The notes: generated from the sequence alone by a model not told the origin. A stretch of 64,000 bases of DNA from Ariolimax columbianus (GCA_036924085.1 JAVGWX010000004.1:74837590-74901589), one strand, 5' to 3'; counted from the first letter of the stretch, positions 11,516-23,322 are shown. Numbers and translations are program-made.

Positions 11516-12810
11516 GATCTTCTTCTTCTTCCTCGTTCATCCTCAGATCAAGGTCCCGTTTTCTCTTACAAATGACAATGTTGTTTGTAAGGCTGTTTTA
11601 TCTCCATACAGCTTTTGTCTCATATCTGTCTCGCGAGGCCAGTATGAGCGTGCAGCTTTGCAGGATGTGTTCAACGGTCATGATATGCTCCCCACATGGA
11701 CACTTGCCATCTGTCTCAATCCTCATTTTGCTGTAAAGATGATCCTTGGGTCTGTTATGCCAGTTCTCAGTCTGAAGATGATGACTTGCTCTTCTCTAGT
11801 TAAAGTTGCTGTCTTCTTTTCAGAAGTCTGGGTGTTGATCAGCACATTTTACCCTAAGTTGGCTTTAATTATGGTCTTGGCCTCATTATATGTCATACTC
11901 TGCTCTGTTTGTAGGGATGCTCCTCCCCACTTTGCTAGTTTGTCTGCAGCTACATTGCCTTCAATATTGCAGCGGGATGGAATCCACTGTATGACCAACC
12001 TTGGGTGTTCTGCTGAGAGTTGTGTCAGGGAGAACATACATTGCTTGAGATCTTCATCGTTGTGTTGTTTTAACGCTGCATCAGCCAGGAATATTATGTT
12101 TTCTTGAAGGATATCTTTATCTTGGATAACAGCTCAACTACAGCCTCTAGTGCCTCTGCACGGAAGTTATTGGAGTATTTTCCTGTTGTTAATACTTGAG
12201 TTTTATATTCTCAATTCCTTGATCTGTAATAGACCCCTCCACCGCCATTGGATGTGCCTTTGTTAGATGAGCCATCTGTATATACGTGTATCCATGTTTC
12301 TGGTGGGTATACTCTGCTAAGATATTCTTCTGCAATAAATTTCCTTTCTAAATCTGTCTGAGTTCCCTTTTTCCCTATTCCCTCTATGGTTTCTACCATC
12401 TAAGGGGACTTGGCTTTTTTCCATGGTGGGATTTGGGATGTTTGTTTTAGATCTCTAACCACTGCCTGGCTTATGATTTGGTCTGCTCTTGCAAGTTCTT
12501 TTGTTTTTGTATATGAAATGGTTTCAAATTTAATCTCCCTCTTCCCATGCAATTTATCCTGTCATATATTGAACTTCTCCCCTGCTGGAGTTTTTTTTGG
12601 TCTCTGCGCATCTCCATATTTTTTATTCGTGTGATGTTATCCATTGCATTTATTGGTGTTGTTTTCATAGCTCCAGTGATGATACGTATACCTTGATTTT
12701 GGTTTGTATAGATTTTTTGAAAGTTATTCTTTATTGCTGTGAACCATGCTGCTATCCTGAATTCTAGCAGAACCTTAGATGAATAAACATTTCTCGTCTA
12801 TGTCTCTCCC
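11516..12810 (-). mobile_element. I/jockey-type LINE, second family, RNase H to 3' end, degenerate
   Basis: Minus-strand frames give INAMDNITRIKNMEMRRDQ and DRINCMGRGRLNLKPF (linker). These are followed by ETWIHVYTDGSSNKGTSNGG (RNase H first Asp), LVIQWIPSRCNIEGNVAADK (RNase H C-terminal His/Asp region) and a cysteine-containing end. The 3' tail is (GAA)n at about 11517-11532. It parallels LINE A but is clearly divergent and full of stops. Confidence 0.75.
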
Positions 12811-13300
12811 CAAGGGCCGCTGTGAAGCGGTTTAGAAAGATTCTATCACCTTATCGGACGGTACGTTATCGGTATGGTAATTGGTCTATAGAAGAGGGTG
12901 ATACCTGTTGTGCATCCGCTGTTTATGAAACATCACTAAAGGGACTGATATTGTGTGGCAGTCGGGAACCAAAATTTTTGACTGAACAAGTTCAAGCGCA
13001 AAATTAACGATAGGTGATAATGAACATCATGGAAACATGTCAATGATTTCAGTCTACAAATAAAATTAGCACAACTGTCTTTAACATAAGATAACGCAGT
13101 ATAAGCTTGGGACAGGAAATGAGATGGCACTATTAGATTGATTGTTAAGCTTGCACAGTGGTAATAATCGTAATCATTCTTTAAAGTACATATTTAAACC
13201 CATCAAATAGTGGGATAGAGCATCTATCACATCAGCATTGGACTGTATATGACATTAGACTACTTGGCATCAGGAATGATCCCCTTATTCAAATATGGCC
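12811..13300. other. KIF21 intron 4 sequence, nothing recognised
   Basis: No exon or repeat similarity was recognised. Confidence 0.4.
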
Positions 13301-14625
13301 AAAAAAAAGAATCCAGCAAATTATAGACCAGTGAATAAGGAGCATAGTCTGTAAATTGTTAGAGTCATAAATCAAAGAAAACATTGTAATGCATTTAGAC
13401 AAAGTTTAATCTAATCAGAAATAGTCAGCATGGGTTTACTAAAGGGAGGTCCTGCTTAACAAATCTATTAGAATTCATGAAGGAAAAGTTTACGGAAATG
13501 ATAGATGGAGGGAGTCAGTGGACGTTATTTATCTAGATTTTGCAAAGGCTTATGACAGAGTACCTCATCAAAGATTATTTAGGAAGTTAAAACCTCATGG
13601 AATAGTTGCAAAATGGATTGAAAATTGGTTGAAGGAAAGAGTTGGCATAAATAAGGAGTACTCTGAGTGGTGTGAAGTAAATAGTGGAGTGCCACAAGGC
13701 TCGGTTTTGGGACCAATTACAAAAATATATATTTATAATGAAATTGGATCTATGATTGCAAAATTTGCGGATGACACAAAACTGTGCAGTAGTGTCTCAT
13801 CTAAAGTAGAAGTGTATAGATTGAGGTCGGATTAATTTAAATTTGGGAATGGTCTGAGAACTAGCAAATGGAGTTTAATGTAGATAAATGTAGCCATCCA
13901 CATGGGTAGCTCCAATATGGAAGATAATTACAGAATGGGAGTGAACAATATTAAAAGGATAGAAACGGAAAGGGACCTAGGGATGATATTAGATCATACA
14001 GGTAAAGTGAGTGAGCAAATCCAGGTAGCAGTGAAAAAAGCAAATGCAATGGTATGATAAAAATAAATTTTAAACAAAGGAGCAAGGAAGTGAGTCAAAC
14101 TGTGTAAAGCATTAGTTAGACCTAGGTTGGAGTACTGTGTACAGGTGTGGAGTCCTTATCGTAGAGGAGATATAAACATGCTGGAAAGGATACAAAGAAG
14201 ACCAACAAAACTGATAGTGGGATTCCAGAAATACAGTTTTATGAGAATAAACTTTGAAAAATTCGGCCTACAGTGTCTTGAAAAGATAAGAATTCAAGGT
14301 AACTCAATACAAGTTTATAAGATAATCAAAGAAAAGGATAAATTAACTATAGCAAGTTTATCAAAATACAATCACCTACAAGAACAAGAGGACATAGCTA
14401 CAAATTAATTAAAGAAAGGTCCAGATATTCTGATTTTTTTTAGCCAGAGAGCGGGTGAATGCTTGGAATGCATTGCCAGAGGAAAGAGTGGAAGCAGAGT
14501 CAATTAATGCATTCAAGTACAGATTGGATGTTCATAGTTTCTAGATCAAGGAAATGTAAATGGTTGTATACAGACTCTGCAGAGCCTTCTAAAACATTAT
14601 AAAGACGTTAAGTTTCAGTTGAATG
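13300..14625 (+). mobile_element. CR1-type LINE, RT to 3' end, degenerate
   Basis: The plus strand reads DVIYLDFAKAYDRVPHQRL (RT motif A), NSGVPQGSVLGP (motif B), IAKFADDTKL (motif C), MEYCVQVWSPYRRGDINMLE (thumb) and LERIQRRPTKLIVGFQKYSF. It ends with TTGTATACAGACTCTGCAG and the TAAAGACGTTAAG terminus. Frames are broken. It is the same family as 5035-5492 and 48375-49215, and lies in KIF21 intron 4. Confidence 0.85.
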
Positions 14626-14663
14626 TGCATATTAACTGACACATGCCTGAAATTAATTTGAAA

Positions 14664-14771
14664 CAAGACGACCTAAAATAACGTCATTAGTGTTTTATCC
14701 TACCTCCATAAACTGTGCAAGATGACCTAAAACAGGGTCACATGTGTTTTATCCTACCTCCATAAACTGTG
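14664..14771 (-). repeat. 54-bp tandem duplication covering the exon 4 splice donor
   Basis: Two 54-bp units, 14664-14717 and 14718-14771, share TTTTATCCTACCTCCATAAA. The right unit includes the last 14 nt of KIF21 exon 4 plus its donor. The left unit is an intronic copy of the same exon end and GTAGGA donor. Confidence 0.9.
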
Positions 14772-14946
14772 CTGTAACTTTAAACTCTGGTGTAGGCTCC
14801 TGCTTCTCTAAGGCTAGGCTGCGTCTCTTCTCAATGCCTTTAAAGAGATGGTCCACAGCTCTGGGAACTATACCAATTTCTTCTGTAATGGTTATAATTG
14901 AAGTGTCAAAGCCTGTACCCATAGTGTAAGTTTTACCAGAGCCAGT
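14758..14946 (-). CDS. KIF21-like: KIF21-type kinesin, coding exon 4 (P-loop)
   Basis: The exon is 189 nt (63 codons), with acceptor GTCTTTCAG and donor GAG|GTAGGA. It starts with [14 protein letters not shown], the nucleotide-binding loop. Ser replaces the more usual Ala (GQTGAGKT), a change seen in other kinesins and compatible with function. It continues through [19 protein letters not shown] to [11 protein letters not shown]. The last 14 nt and the donor are repeated 54 bp downstream in the intron. Reading past the authentic donor meets an in-frame TAA at the third codon. Confidence 0.96.
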
Positions 14947-15369
14947 CTGAAAGACACCATGTATATGATATTTTGGAATGTTTTCCACAATACAGCTATG
15001 ACAGTTTTGCTCTCTAGTAGATAATTGCACAAACAAGTATGCCAGTTTGGCCATGGGCACAAATACAAAAATAATAACCTACTTTGTGACCATAGCTCAC
15101 TATGAATAACTAAATAAGCTAAACAATGAATATGGAATTTACTTATTTGACAAACTAGTTACTCAGAAATGATCAAATTTATGATGGACTATTGTTCTGA
15201 AATGAATTATTTGCTACTGCCTTTTTAAATGCCAGGGAACAGAAGGCATCTGACAGAGAGGGATGGCGTGGAGTTGTGAGGATGTCTTTATGTGTGCCTC
15301 AACGACCTCACCGGTTACGGGATGATCTGACCTGACCTGAACCGGTTGTTTATTCTTTAGTCAGAAAGA

Positions 15370-15730
15370 AGCACGGAGGTTGTTGTTGTTTCGAATGCCC
15401 ACAATGAGTAGGTTACTCTTATGTGTGCCCTGAAAAGGGCATTAAGTGATGGGTTGCAGTAGCTTTCCTCACATCCCGAGCGTGCTGATGAAGGTCGATC
15501 GGGATCCTCCAGGCGGTTGTGCTATGCTTGGCCTCATCTGCGTGTCGCTCACTACTACGGAGATCACGTCGAACCTCGCCTTGTTAGCCAGACTGTTGTC
15601 CTCGACAACAGCCTGTTTCCAGGACGACCAACGAGGAAGTTAGGTGAGGGTCTTGGCCAGTATATTTCTCCTGACCCTGGCTAACATCCTCTGATCAGTG
15701 TGTTTTGCCTGACCAGACGTTAGCCTCATC
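15370..15730 (+). repeat. Family Y repeat, copy 1 (tail end at left)
   Basis: This shares its whole length, in inverted orientation, with 17255-17520 and 32880-33185. Shared marks are a GTTGTTGTT end, GGTTACTCTT, a CTGATGAAGGTCGATC stretch, AACAGCCTGTTTCCAGGA and TGAGGGTCTTGGCCA. There is no open frame conserved between copies and no tRNA-like head. It behaves like a short non-autonomous interspersed element with an (AAC)n tail. Confidence 0.7.
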
Positions 15731-15869
15731 ATCCCAAGCATGGAGGTAGAAGAATGTATTTGCACCCATTTAAGAGAGGTAAGGAATGCAAGGATTTATT
15801 TGTCTAAATGGAAGCACAGACTGATGGAAATTGCTCCAATTATTCTGCACTACTCAATTTGTTTTTAGT

Positions 15870-16470
15870 AAGTGAGTACAAATGTATGAAGGCATGTCAT
15901 TAAATAGATCACAAATGGCTATTTAAAAAACAAACTAAATGAGATACAAACTTGAAACTCATTTCATTATTGCACTGACATTGTCCCTTAACTCTCAACA
16001 TAATTTCAACCAACATTGATACACTTATCCCATCACTTTATCAATGCAAGGACAGGACCATTCGGTTCATTTTATGCTTGCTCATCAGTCTGAGTACCTG
16101 GCGTGAGCACTCTTTCTGGAAATTCAACCGATCATGCATTATGCTGTAGGCTAAACCATGCAAACATCATATTGCAGTTGCTACACCACCCCATCTATCG
16201 TTACTCGTCTATCAGTTTGAACCATTTCCCCCACTTGCCACACATATATTTCTGTTTTGATATGAACAGGTTGATCATGAACAGCTTCATCAGCAATTTT
16301 TGAACATCATTGAGAAAATTAATCGGTCCAGTTATGCACCGTTTTATGTGACAAATACTTCTCCCCATAAACAGGAAGTATTTCCCTACGAATATCCTTT
16401 GCAGAAAGTCCTTTTTACCCACACAAAAATATATAACAACACTGTTATTTGATTTTACACTGTTAGCAGG
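15870..16470 (-). mobile_element. Possible DNA-transposon remnant
   Basis: Weak minus-strand similarity to the end of a mariner-type transposase (DKV..VYQCWLKLC, near a W-CIN-GNYVE-type ending) and long AT-rich flanks. No inverted repeats or catalytic residues were found, so this is tentative. Confidence 0.25.
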
Positions 16471-16754
16471 GACGCTGTTTTGTACCTAAACTATGCACCT
16501 GCATTCAACACTTAGTCTCTGATCTCTACATCAATCACAAAGCTGGATGTTGCTGCCACCTAGTGACACCTTTAGAAACTACCAACTACATTTGTCAGCT
16601 ATTTCCATATCAGTTTTGTGACCTTGTTACTGATTTACCTCCATATCTTAACTCTTATATCCCTGTGGAATGCAGCTCAATCTTTCAAAATCAATGAAAC
16701 AAAATTCGAAAAAACAGTAAGTGATTGAAAGCCTTGCTTACATACACAACTTAC

Positions 16755-16797
16755 CTGACCATATGCAAACACTGTAGCATTGTAGCCCTCAAAGCAC
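16755..16797 (-). CDS. KIF21-like: KIF21-type kinesin, coding exon 3 (micro-exon)
   Basis: This 43-nt micro-exon begins with one base that completes a Gly codon and encodes CFEGYNATVFAYGQ. It is bounded by acceptor TTGTTCAG and a consensus donor CAG|GTAAGT. The P-loop is split exactly after Gln: the next exon starts with TGSGKT. The 43-nt length with the phase change fits its neighbours exactly and supports the model. Confidence 0.95.
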
Positions 16798-17029
16798 CTG
16801 AACAATAATAAAATATAACATGATAATAGTACATTTTGGGAGAACAGTATACAAGAAATGTGCCATACATTCTTCATTTCATGTTCAAGGAACTGATTTC
16901 CATAGAACTGGTACATTTTCTACCATGCTGAAAAGCTCATTTAAACAAATCTTGACAATAAACACATTATTTCCATTGTTTGATTTCAGTGACTTTGTGA
17001 GATTCATGGTTTTTGTTTTATATATTTAT

Positions 17030-17260
17030 CTGCAGGCATATCTGTTCGGATAGTTGGCAGAATCTGTCTATCTTTTTCTGTGTCCCCTTAACACTTGTAC
17101 TCAGAACAACCAAATCATCTGCAAAAGCAACATCTTCAAAGGTCTTAGCAACTGTCAATTTTATGCCTAAATGTTTGACGTGGGCATAGTTACGCATTAT
17201 CCAGTCTATGGCCATACTAAATAAAAAGTAGTGAACTATGGGGAACTGAGACGCTAGTCC
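17030..17260 (-). mobile_element. LINE reverse-transcriptase fragment (motif C)
   Basis: The minus strand reads FSMAIDWIMRNYAHVKHLGI, then EDVAFADDLVVLSTSVKGTQ and ICLQINI. This is the region from motif B to motif C of a non-LTR RT; the YxDD-equivalent FADD is intact. It is bounded by a family Y copy. It resembles the fragments at 45420-45640 and 49740-49950. Confidence 0.75.
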
Positions 17261-17520
17261 AGTCAGGCACAAAATACTGACCAAAACGTTGCGTCAGGGT
17301 CAACACACTGACCAAGACCATAATATCTCTTCCATGCAGCATTCCCTGGAAACAGGCTGTTTTCAAGGCAGCCTGGCATAGCACAGCCGCCTGGAGGACC
17401 ACAGTCTACCTTCATCAGCATGCTCGGCATGTGAGGAAAGCTACTACAACCTGCCACTTAACGTCTTTTTCAGGATGCACAAAAGAGTAAACTTACTCAT
17501 TGTGACATTAAACAACAACA
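17255..17520 (-). repeat. Family Y repeat, copy 2
   Basis: Head at left (GTCAGGGTCAACACACTGACC) and tail at right (TAAACAACAACACC). It is inverted relative to copy 1 and lies 1.5 kb from it in the next intron segment. The pair could form a hairpin in unspliced KIF21 RNA. Confidence 0.7.
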
Positions 17521-17739
17521 CCAACTATATGAACTACACAGATTTACCAGCAGAGATTCGCACACTGTGTATTAATGTATAGTGTTTTCATGACAATAAT
17601 ATATTTGGATGGAAAGCCAAGTTGTCAAAGACTTTCCAAAGTGATGGGCTTTCTGATAAACACATCAGAGCTCAACATTCTTCTTCACCCTTATCACCTT
17701 GAGGTGCATAGGCCATCAATTAACCCACTTCAAGCGAAC

Positions 17740-18640
17740 CTTTCCTGTGCTATTTTTTCCAGTTTCTCCATGTTTTTCTTGTATTGGTATCTAGGTTTCT
17801 TCTATATGTGTTCTTTTGCCTTTCTTTGGCCTTCTTTTTCCTGGGGGTTCCAATGACAGAGATCGCTTAGTGATACTGACTTGGGGCTTTCATGGTATGT
17901 GGCCTATCCAGGGCAACATTCTTTTTAAGATTTCCTGTTCAATCTGTCTTTGTCGTGTTCTCTCCTACATGCTTTCATTTGTAAACATGTCTAACCACTA
18001 CAGGTCCAGAATCTATCTCAAGATTTGTTGATAAAACCTTGCAATCTCTTAATATTGAGTTTAGTCATCTGCCATGTTTCTGCTCCATATAATAGGACCA
18101 ACTTCAGATCGGAGGTAAAGGTTCTTAGCTTGGTATTCATTTTGACCATTTAAGAATTCCATGTGCCTTTTGTATCCTGGTTTTTACATCCTCATCTGCA
18201 CCCTAGATATGTGAAGCTCTCTACCTCATCAAATGGTGTTTCTCTCAGTTTTATAGAAGTTGTTGACTTAACTTTTTTTTATTTTTTTTTTAAATTTAAA
18301 TTTTTGCTTTTCTGCATAGATTTTTCTGCAAGATTCTGTCTTCTGCATTTGTAGTTAGCTATGGATAGTAGGGCTATGTTGTCCACAAAATTCAGGTCTT
18401 CTAGCTGTTTAATTAAGGTCCACTGGATTCCATTTCTCTCAAAGACTGCAGTTTCTTTCCTAACCCAATTAACTACTAGCAAGAACAGAAAAGACAGACG
18501 GGGCCCTGACAAACTTCAGATTTAATATTAAATGATTCTGTGAGTCGACCCTTATGCAATACTCTACACTGCATGTCTTCTACAACATCAAGTAGCATCT
18601 CCTTTGCAGAACATTGCTCTCATCACAGCCGATATGTAAG
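17740..18640 (-). mobile_element. LINE fragment, RT motif B to C-terminus
   Basis: The minus strand gives LHKGRLTESFNIKSEV, VVNWVRKETAVFERNGIQWT, QLEDLNFVDNIALLS (decayed FADD), then LVLLYGAETWQMTK and a C-terminal WNPQEKEGQRKAKEHI. These are in the canonical order of a jockey/RTE-like LINE C-terminus. Frames are broken. Confidence 0.7.
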
Positions 18641-18649
18641 ATTCTCAAT

Positions 18650-20210
18650 CTTTAGTCAATTCTTCTGTCTCTGTCAGCATCATCTTCATAACATCATTAA
18701 TGTTGTGTGTCTATCGTCTCCTCGTCTGTCTGCCTCGTTTTTCATGTACCTTACCTTCCAGTAGTTTTTTTCAGACTAATGTGGCATTTTATGGCCAAAG
18801 TATTTTTGCTTCTCCAATGTAATGCAGTTTACCAGTCAATTTTGATCTACTCTATGCTCTTTTATGACATCATATTTTTCTTTCTCACTGCCCATGGTAT
18901 TCTGAAAGCTTTCCTGTAGCATTTTACCTGAAGTTTTCTTCTTTAGTGTTTGAATGATGGTTTATGTTGTGACAGGGAAGATGCATGTCTCAGAAGTTTT
19001 GGTTTTGTTTGTGTTTTGCCATACATTTCTCATTTTATTTAACTTCTGCATGGCCATACTTCTCTTTATTTCTTTTTGACAGTCTCCATTGTTGCTGTTA
19101 ATTTTTCTAGTCCCACTGTACTCTTTGAGATGTTGACTGTTCCTACATGTCTAAGTTCTTAAGTTCTGGTATTTAATTTCCCTCGATTCCAAGAGTGTCT
19201 AATTTTTTGTCTTATATTTCTCATTATGGTTTCTGCATAGATGTTTAATAGATAAGTAGAGAATATGTCTCCTTGTCTTACTCCCTTTTGCATTTCAAAC
19301 CAGTCTGATGTTTAGCCAACTATTCTGAACGTTGCTTCCTGTTTCTGATATAATGCTTTGATTAGGTGAATCAGGTGCATTTGGAACCCCCATATGTCAT
19401 GGTGTTCCCCAGGATTTGATGTTGTGCACAGTCCAAAGCCTTAGTGTAATCTACGAAGCAAGTATGTAGGTGGTCTATAGTGTACTATCTCCATTTTTCT
19501 ATGATAATCATCATGCTAAGGATGTGACTCATTATGCCTTCACCATGTCTTAAATCTGCCTGTGCTCTATGTACTTTCTTGACTGCACTAAACAAGAAAG
19601 TACACACGTCCTCATACATCTGTATTACAAGTGTGCACAATGTGGCTATCTGATATGCACATGATTTGTTTTTGTCTGAAACCTGTTTGTTCATATTCCA
19701 GCTTCGTATTCAGTTGTTTTTTTTAGTCTTTCAAGCATAACTCTGTTTAACACTTTACCAGGTACTGACAAGAGCATTATTCCTCCAGATAGCTTGTCTC
19801 CCCTCTTTTGAATATTTCTGTATCCCATAAATTTCCAATAAAATTGCATGTCGGTGGATGCGTAATATCTGCTGTAATAGCTTCAGCTGGTATCCCATCA
19901 GGTCCTGTCACTTTTCCATTCTTTACACAGGTAACTGCTTCCTTAATCTATTCTTTATTTCACTTATTTCAGCTGATTGACGTCTTCTTGAGGAGTTAAA
20001 ATATCAGATGGTTGAATGGTATTGGCCTATTTAGAAGCTCTTCAAAGTATTTTACCTATCTGTTCTTCCAGATGTGTTATCCTTCATCCCATTTTGTCTT
20101 TTATTGGTCTCTTTATTTTTTCCATTTTCTAAAGTTTTCATACAGACCTTTCAAGTTTCCTCTAGCTGCACCTTTGGCTTGTATAGCCAGACTACCACGT
20201 GGTTCTCACA
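18650..20210 (-). mobile_element. RTE/BovB-like LINE RT, degenerate
   Basis: Minus-strand blocks in order include a motif A region near 19450, WFEMQKGVRQGDIFSTYLLN (motif B, 19270-19330), IYAETIMRNI, and a C-terminal KQKYFGHKMPH near 18790. Stops are frequent. Confidence 0.65.
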
Positions 20211-20319
20211 GTCCATGAATGTTTTTCTGGTTGATAGAAAATAGGTTGGCAAACCAGTTTCCTTCCTGTTATATATGCATTGTTTTTGCTAATGTTACTC
20301 ATAACTACTGGCTGTAGTG

Positions 20320-20470
20320 CATAGTGAGGCTTCTTCGTAAGCCCACCACTATGTCGATCCCCACCTCATTTGCCAAACTGCCATGAAACAGCATGTTTCC
20401 AGAGAGAAGTACTTGGAAGAAGGTGGGGGGTTTTGCCTGAAAGGACGTTAGTCTCCTCTCCCTGCTTTAT
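20320..20470 (+). repeat. Family Y repeat, partial and diverged
   Basis: Shares CCATGAAACAGCATGTTTCC and GGACGTTAGTCTCC-type blocks with the Y copies at 15.4 and 32.9 kb. The alignment is short and diverged. Confidence 0.4.
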
Positions 20471-20529
20471 ATGTGTCATATATACTGCCTTCCTCCGTCA
20501 AGGTTAAATATGTTGATTGATGTTTTTAA

Positions 20530-22010
20530 TGGCAAGATCGTTGTTATGGGAATGGGGGAGCTGGCTCCACTTTCAACCCTCATCTGTACTTGGGACCAGC
20601 TCATTATAGCAGGTAAAATTTAACATTAACCAAACCTTCCACTTCATAAGACGGAAAGTGACACACTCTCGCCAACTATTCCAACATGAATCAAACATAA
20701 TGGTATAGAGTCCAGCTGATTTTACATCACTGTCGCTGTATCGAACACTGACCCCATTCTGAATGCAGAAAAATCTCTTCCCACAAAATCGTGGCAAAAC
20801 ATTTCCTTCATTTGAGTTTATAATGGCGATCCTCACCTTCTCTTTGGACGAAGCGTCTGTCTGACCCTCTACCTTAGGGAGTGATTTGTCTTTGACTAAA
20901 ACAACTGCTGCTACCTGCTTAGGTGGTATTTCCTCAACTACTGCAACTACTGTTATGGCATTACTCTCGCTACTTGCAAGCTGCACTGCAGCCTCGTGTT
21001 TGCCCTATCTGTAATATTTCTTTCTTTTTATTGTGCCTCTTTTTCCTACCTCTTATCCTGAACTGATTTCATCTCTCCTTGGCTCCACCACAGGCTCGCT
21101 ATCTCCGCTAGAGGGTACTCTCCTTTCTCTTTTCGTAGTTCTTCTAGGCATCTCGTAGTCGGGTCCACTGTCCAGGAACTCAGACCCGATGCTAGGCCAT
21201 GAGTTTGTCTCTTCATCAGATGAGGGCTCGCTTTCCTGTACCTCTTGCCTCAGTCTCTCCCTAAATCTATTCTCCCTTCTCTCACTCCTCTGATATAATG
21301 CTAAACATCTCCTTTTGCCAGTCCCCTCTGACTCCGTCACTATGCTCCTCTTGAAGCTACTATTTTGCCTATTTCTTCTCCTTTGTTGACAATCTCACTG
21401 CCTATTTCATCCTTCCCTACATCTAACAAATGATCTAACTCGCCTCTGTCTCCTTCAGTCCCCACTGCCTCGACAGACCCTGTTTCATACACAAAAGATT
21501 TCTCTTTCGAAGACTAAATCAAGGTGATACTAAAAACTGTAATGACATGATAATGAAGACTGAATCAATGTGATAGTGAAGGCTGGATCAATGTGATATT
21601 TAAAACCGTTTATTCGATCAATAAAAAAATATATATTTATCCTTCTTGTAGCTAAGTACCTTAAGATGGCTTTCGCTTAAGAATCAACTCTAGATAATCT
21701 CTACTTTCAGTCTGACTTAATGTCGGTTCCGTTCGTCTACGTCCAGGATGTTTTTTCTCGATTCACCCTTGCCCGCTGGTCTGTACTACCTCGACTGTTC
21801 TAGGCTAACCATCTCTAAATTGTCCAGTTCCTATATTGTCTTTACTTCGCCAGATTACGTGGTCTCCAAACGACTCGTGTTTTTCTGCTCTTGTTAATCA
21901 GCTTATTTCTGCGAGATTTCAGAAAACGCTATCACCGACATGTGTCCTGGCACGCGGTCTTTATTATTGCCAATTGCGTCATGTTATATAGGGCCCCACC
22001 TGTGTAGCTT
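20530..22010 (-). mobile_element. Unrecognised region, possible LTR-retroelement fragment
   Basis: The minus strand has two open frames. One, 20573-20986, encodes 137 aa with no recognised domain. The other, 21053-21340, encodes 95 aa rich in Arg/Glu/Ser (RRENRFRERLRQEVQE, SEPSSDEE). Upstream on the same strand (about 21480-22010) is a GC-richer leader with TATATAACATGACGC, AATAATAAAGACC and three imperfect copies of a GAATCAATGTGATA motif. This could be an LTR with a gag-like frame, but no protease, RT or primer-binding site was found, so it stays open. Confidence 0.3.
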
Positions 22011-22214
22011 TTAATTGAATCTTGGAACAAAGTGTACTCCCTACGATTTAGCTACTTATATTTTTGGCGGGACTGAGTTCAGCTGTACTGACTTGGGTCA
22101 CTTAGTTCAATACCGAAAAAATGGTTGTCTACCCACTTTCCATTCCTTACTCCCAACTCTTTTAACTGTAAACATGTCAAAAATCCTACATACAATACGT
22201 CTACACAGCTAAGA

Positions 22215-22958
22215 TCTATTACACACTTACCTCATCTGCTCACTACACTTACCCCTCCTGCTCAATACATTTACCTGTCTGCTCACTACACTTACAGCAC
22301 CTGCTCACTACACTTACCCCACCTGCACACTACACTTACCTGCCTGCTAACTACACTTATTCCCACCTGCTCACTACACTTACCCCACCTGCACACTTCA
22401 CTTACCTGCCTGCTCACTACACTTACCCCACCTGCTCACTACATTTACCTGCCTGCTCACTACACTTACCTGCCTGCTCACTGCACTTACCCCACCTGCT
22501 CACTACACTTACCCTACCTGTTCACTAAACTTATCCTTCTACTCCCTACACTTATCATTCTACTCCCTACACTTATCCTTCTACTCCCTACACTTATCCT
22601 TCTACTCCCTACACTTATCCTTCTACTCCCTACACTTATCCTTCTACTCCCTACACTTATCCTTCTACTCCCTACACTTATCCTTCTACTCCCTACACTT
22701 ATCCTTCTACTCCCTACACTTATCCTTCTACTCACTACACTTATCCTTCTATTCCCTACACTTATCCTTCTACTCCCTACACTTATCCTTCTACTCACTA
22801 CACTTATCCTTCTATTCCCTACACTTATCCTTCTACTCCCTACACTTATCCTTCTACTCACTACACTTATCCTTCTATTCCCTACACTTATCCTTCTACT
22901 CCCTACACTTGCCCTTCAACTCACTACACTTACCCTTCAACTCACTACACTTACCCTT
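22215..22958. repeat. 21-bp minisatellite adjoining the KIF21 exon 2 splice donor
   Basis: About 35 units of 21 bp. Right units (22909-22958) read CACTTACCCTTCAACTCACT; middle units carry CTTATCCTTCTACTCCCTAC; left units (22230-22510) carry CTTACCCCACCTG or CTTACCTGCCTG. On the gene strand the right units are GTTGAAGGGTAAGTGTAG, that is, the exon 2 end plus its donor. Because 21 is a multiple of three, long frames are open through it; these are not genes. Confidence 0.95.
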
Positions 22959-23134
22959 CAACTAGGTTACTAATGCATGTGTTGTAAACATCATCCTGCT
23001 GTGTGTGCCCATCAAATACAAAGTCAAATGTGAAAGCCTTGTCTTTTCCTAATATCACTTGACGGCCCTTATCTGTGACAGCTGTGCAGATATGGCACAT
23101 GTCCATCTTCTCCTTAGCATTCTGAGGTCGAATT
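22955..23134 (-). CDS. KIF21-like: KIF21-type kinesin, coding exon 2
   Basis: The exon is 180 nt, with acceptor TTCATTGCAG and donor GAAGG|GTAAGT. It encodes [19 protein letters not shown] through [16 protein letters not shown] to [13 protein letters not shown], which matches the N-terminal part of the KIF21 motor. Its last Gly codon is split (GG|G) with exon 3. The donor is the outermost unit of the 21-bp minisatellite next to it at lower coordinates, so the exon end and the repeat share sequence. Confidence 0.95.
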
Positions 23135-23322
23135 CTGCAATGAATTGATAAATAACAAAGATACATAACAATTGGCAACTGTGGATGCTTCTTGAAAATG
23201 AGCAAGTTGTAGCGAAACATGATCATTGCTTATCATCTAGCAGAACACTTTAAGATAGTGTACTGTTCTTGTGGTATATGCCTCACACAAAAAGCATGTG
23301 ATATAGAAAACTAGATGAGGAA

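Noticed and set aside
11891..11942. Kinesin or methyltransferase exons elsewhere in the window
   Set aside because: Searched by eye for DLAGSE, PPCQP and ENV codons with splice borders on both strands; nothing convincing was found.
22125..22973. A 282-codon frame (LPTLILL repeats) and a 115-codon reverse frame (SRRISVG repeats)
   Set aside because: Both are translations of the 21-bp minisatellite; the unit length preserves frame.
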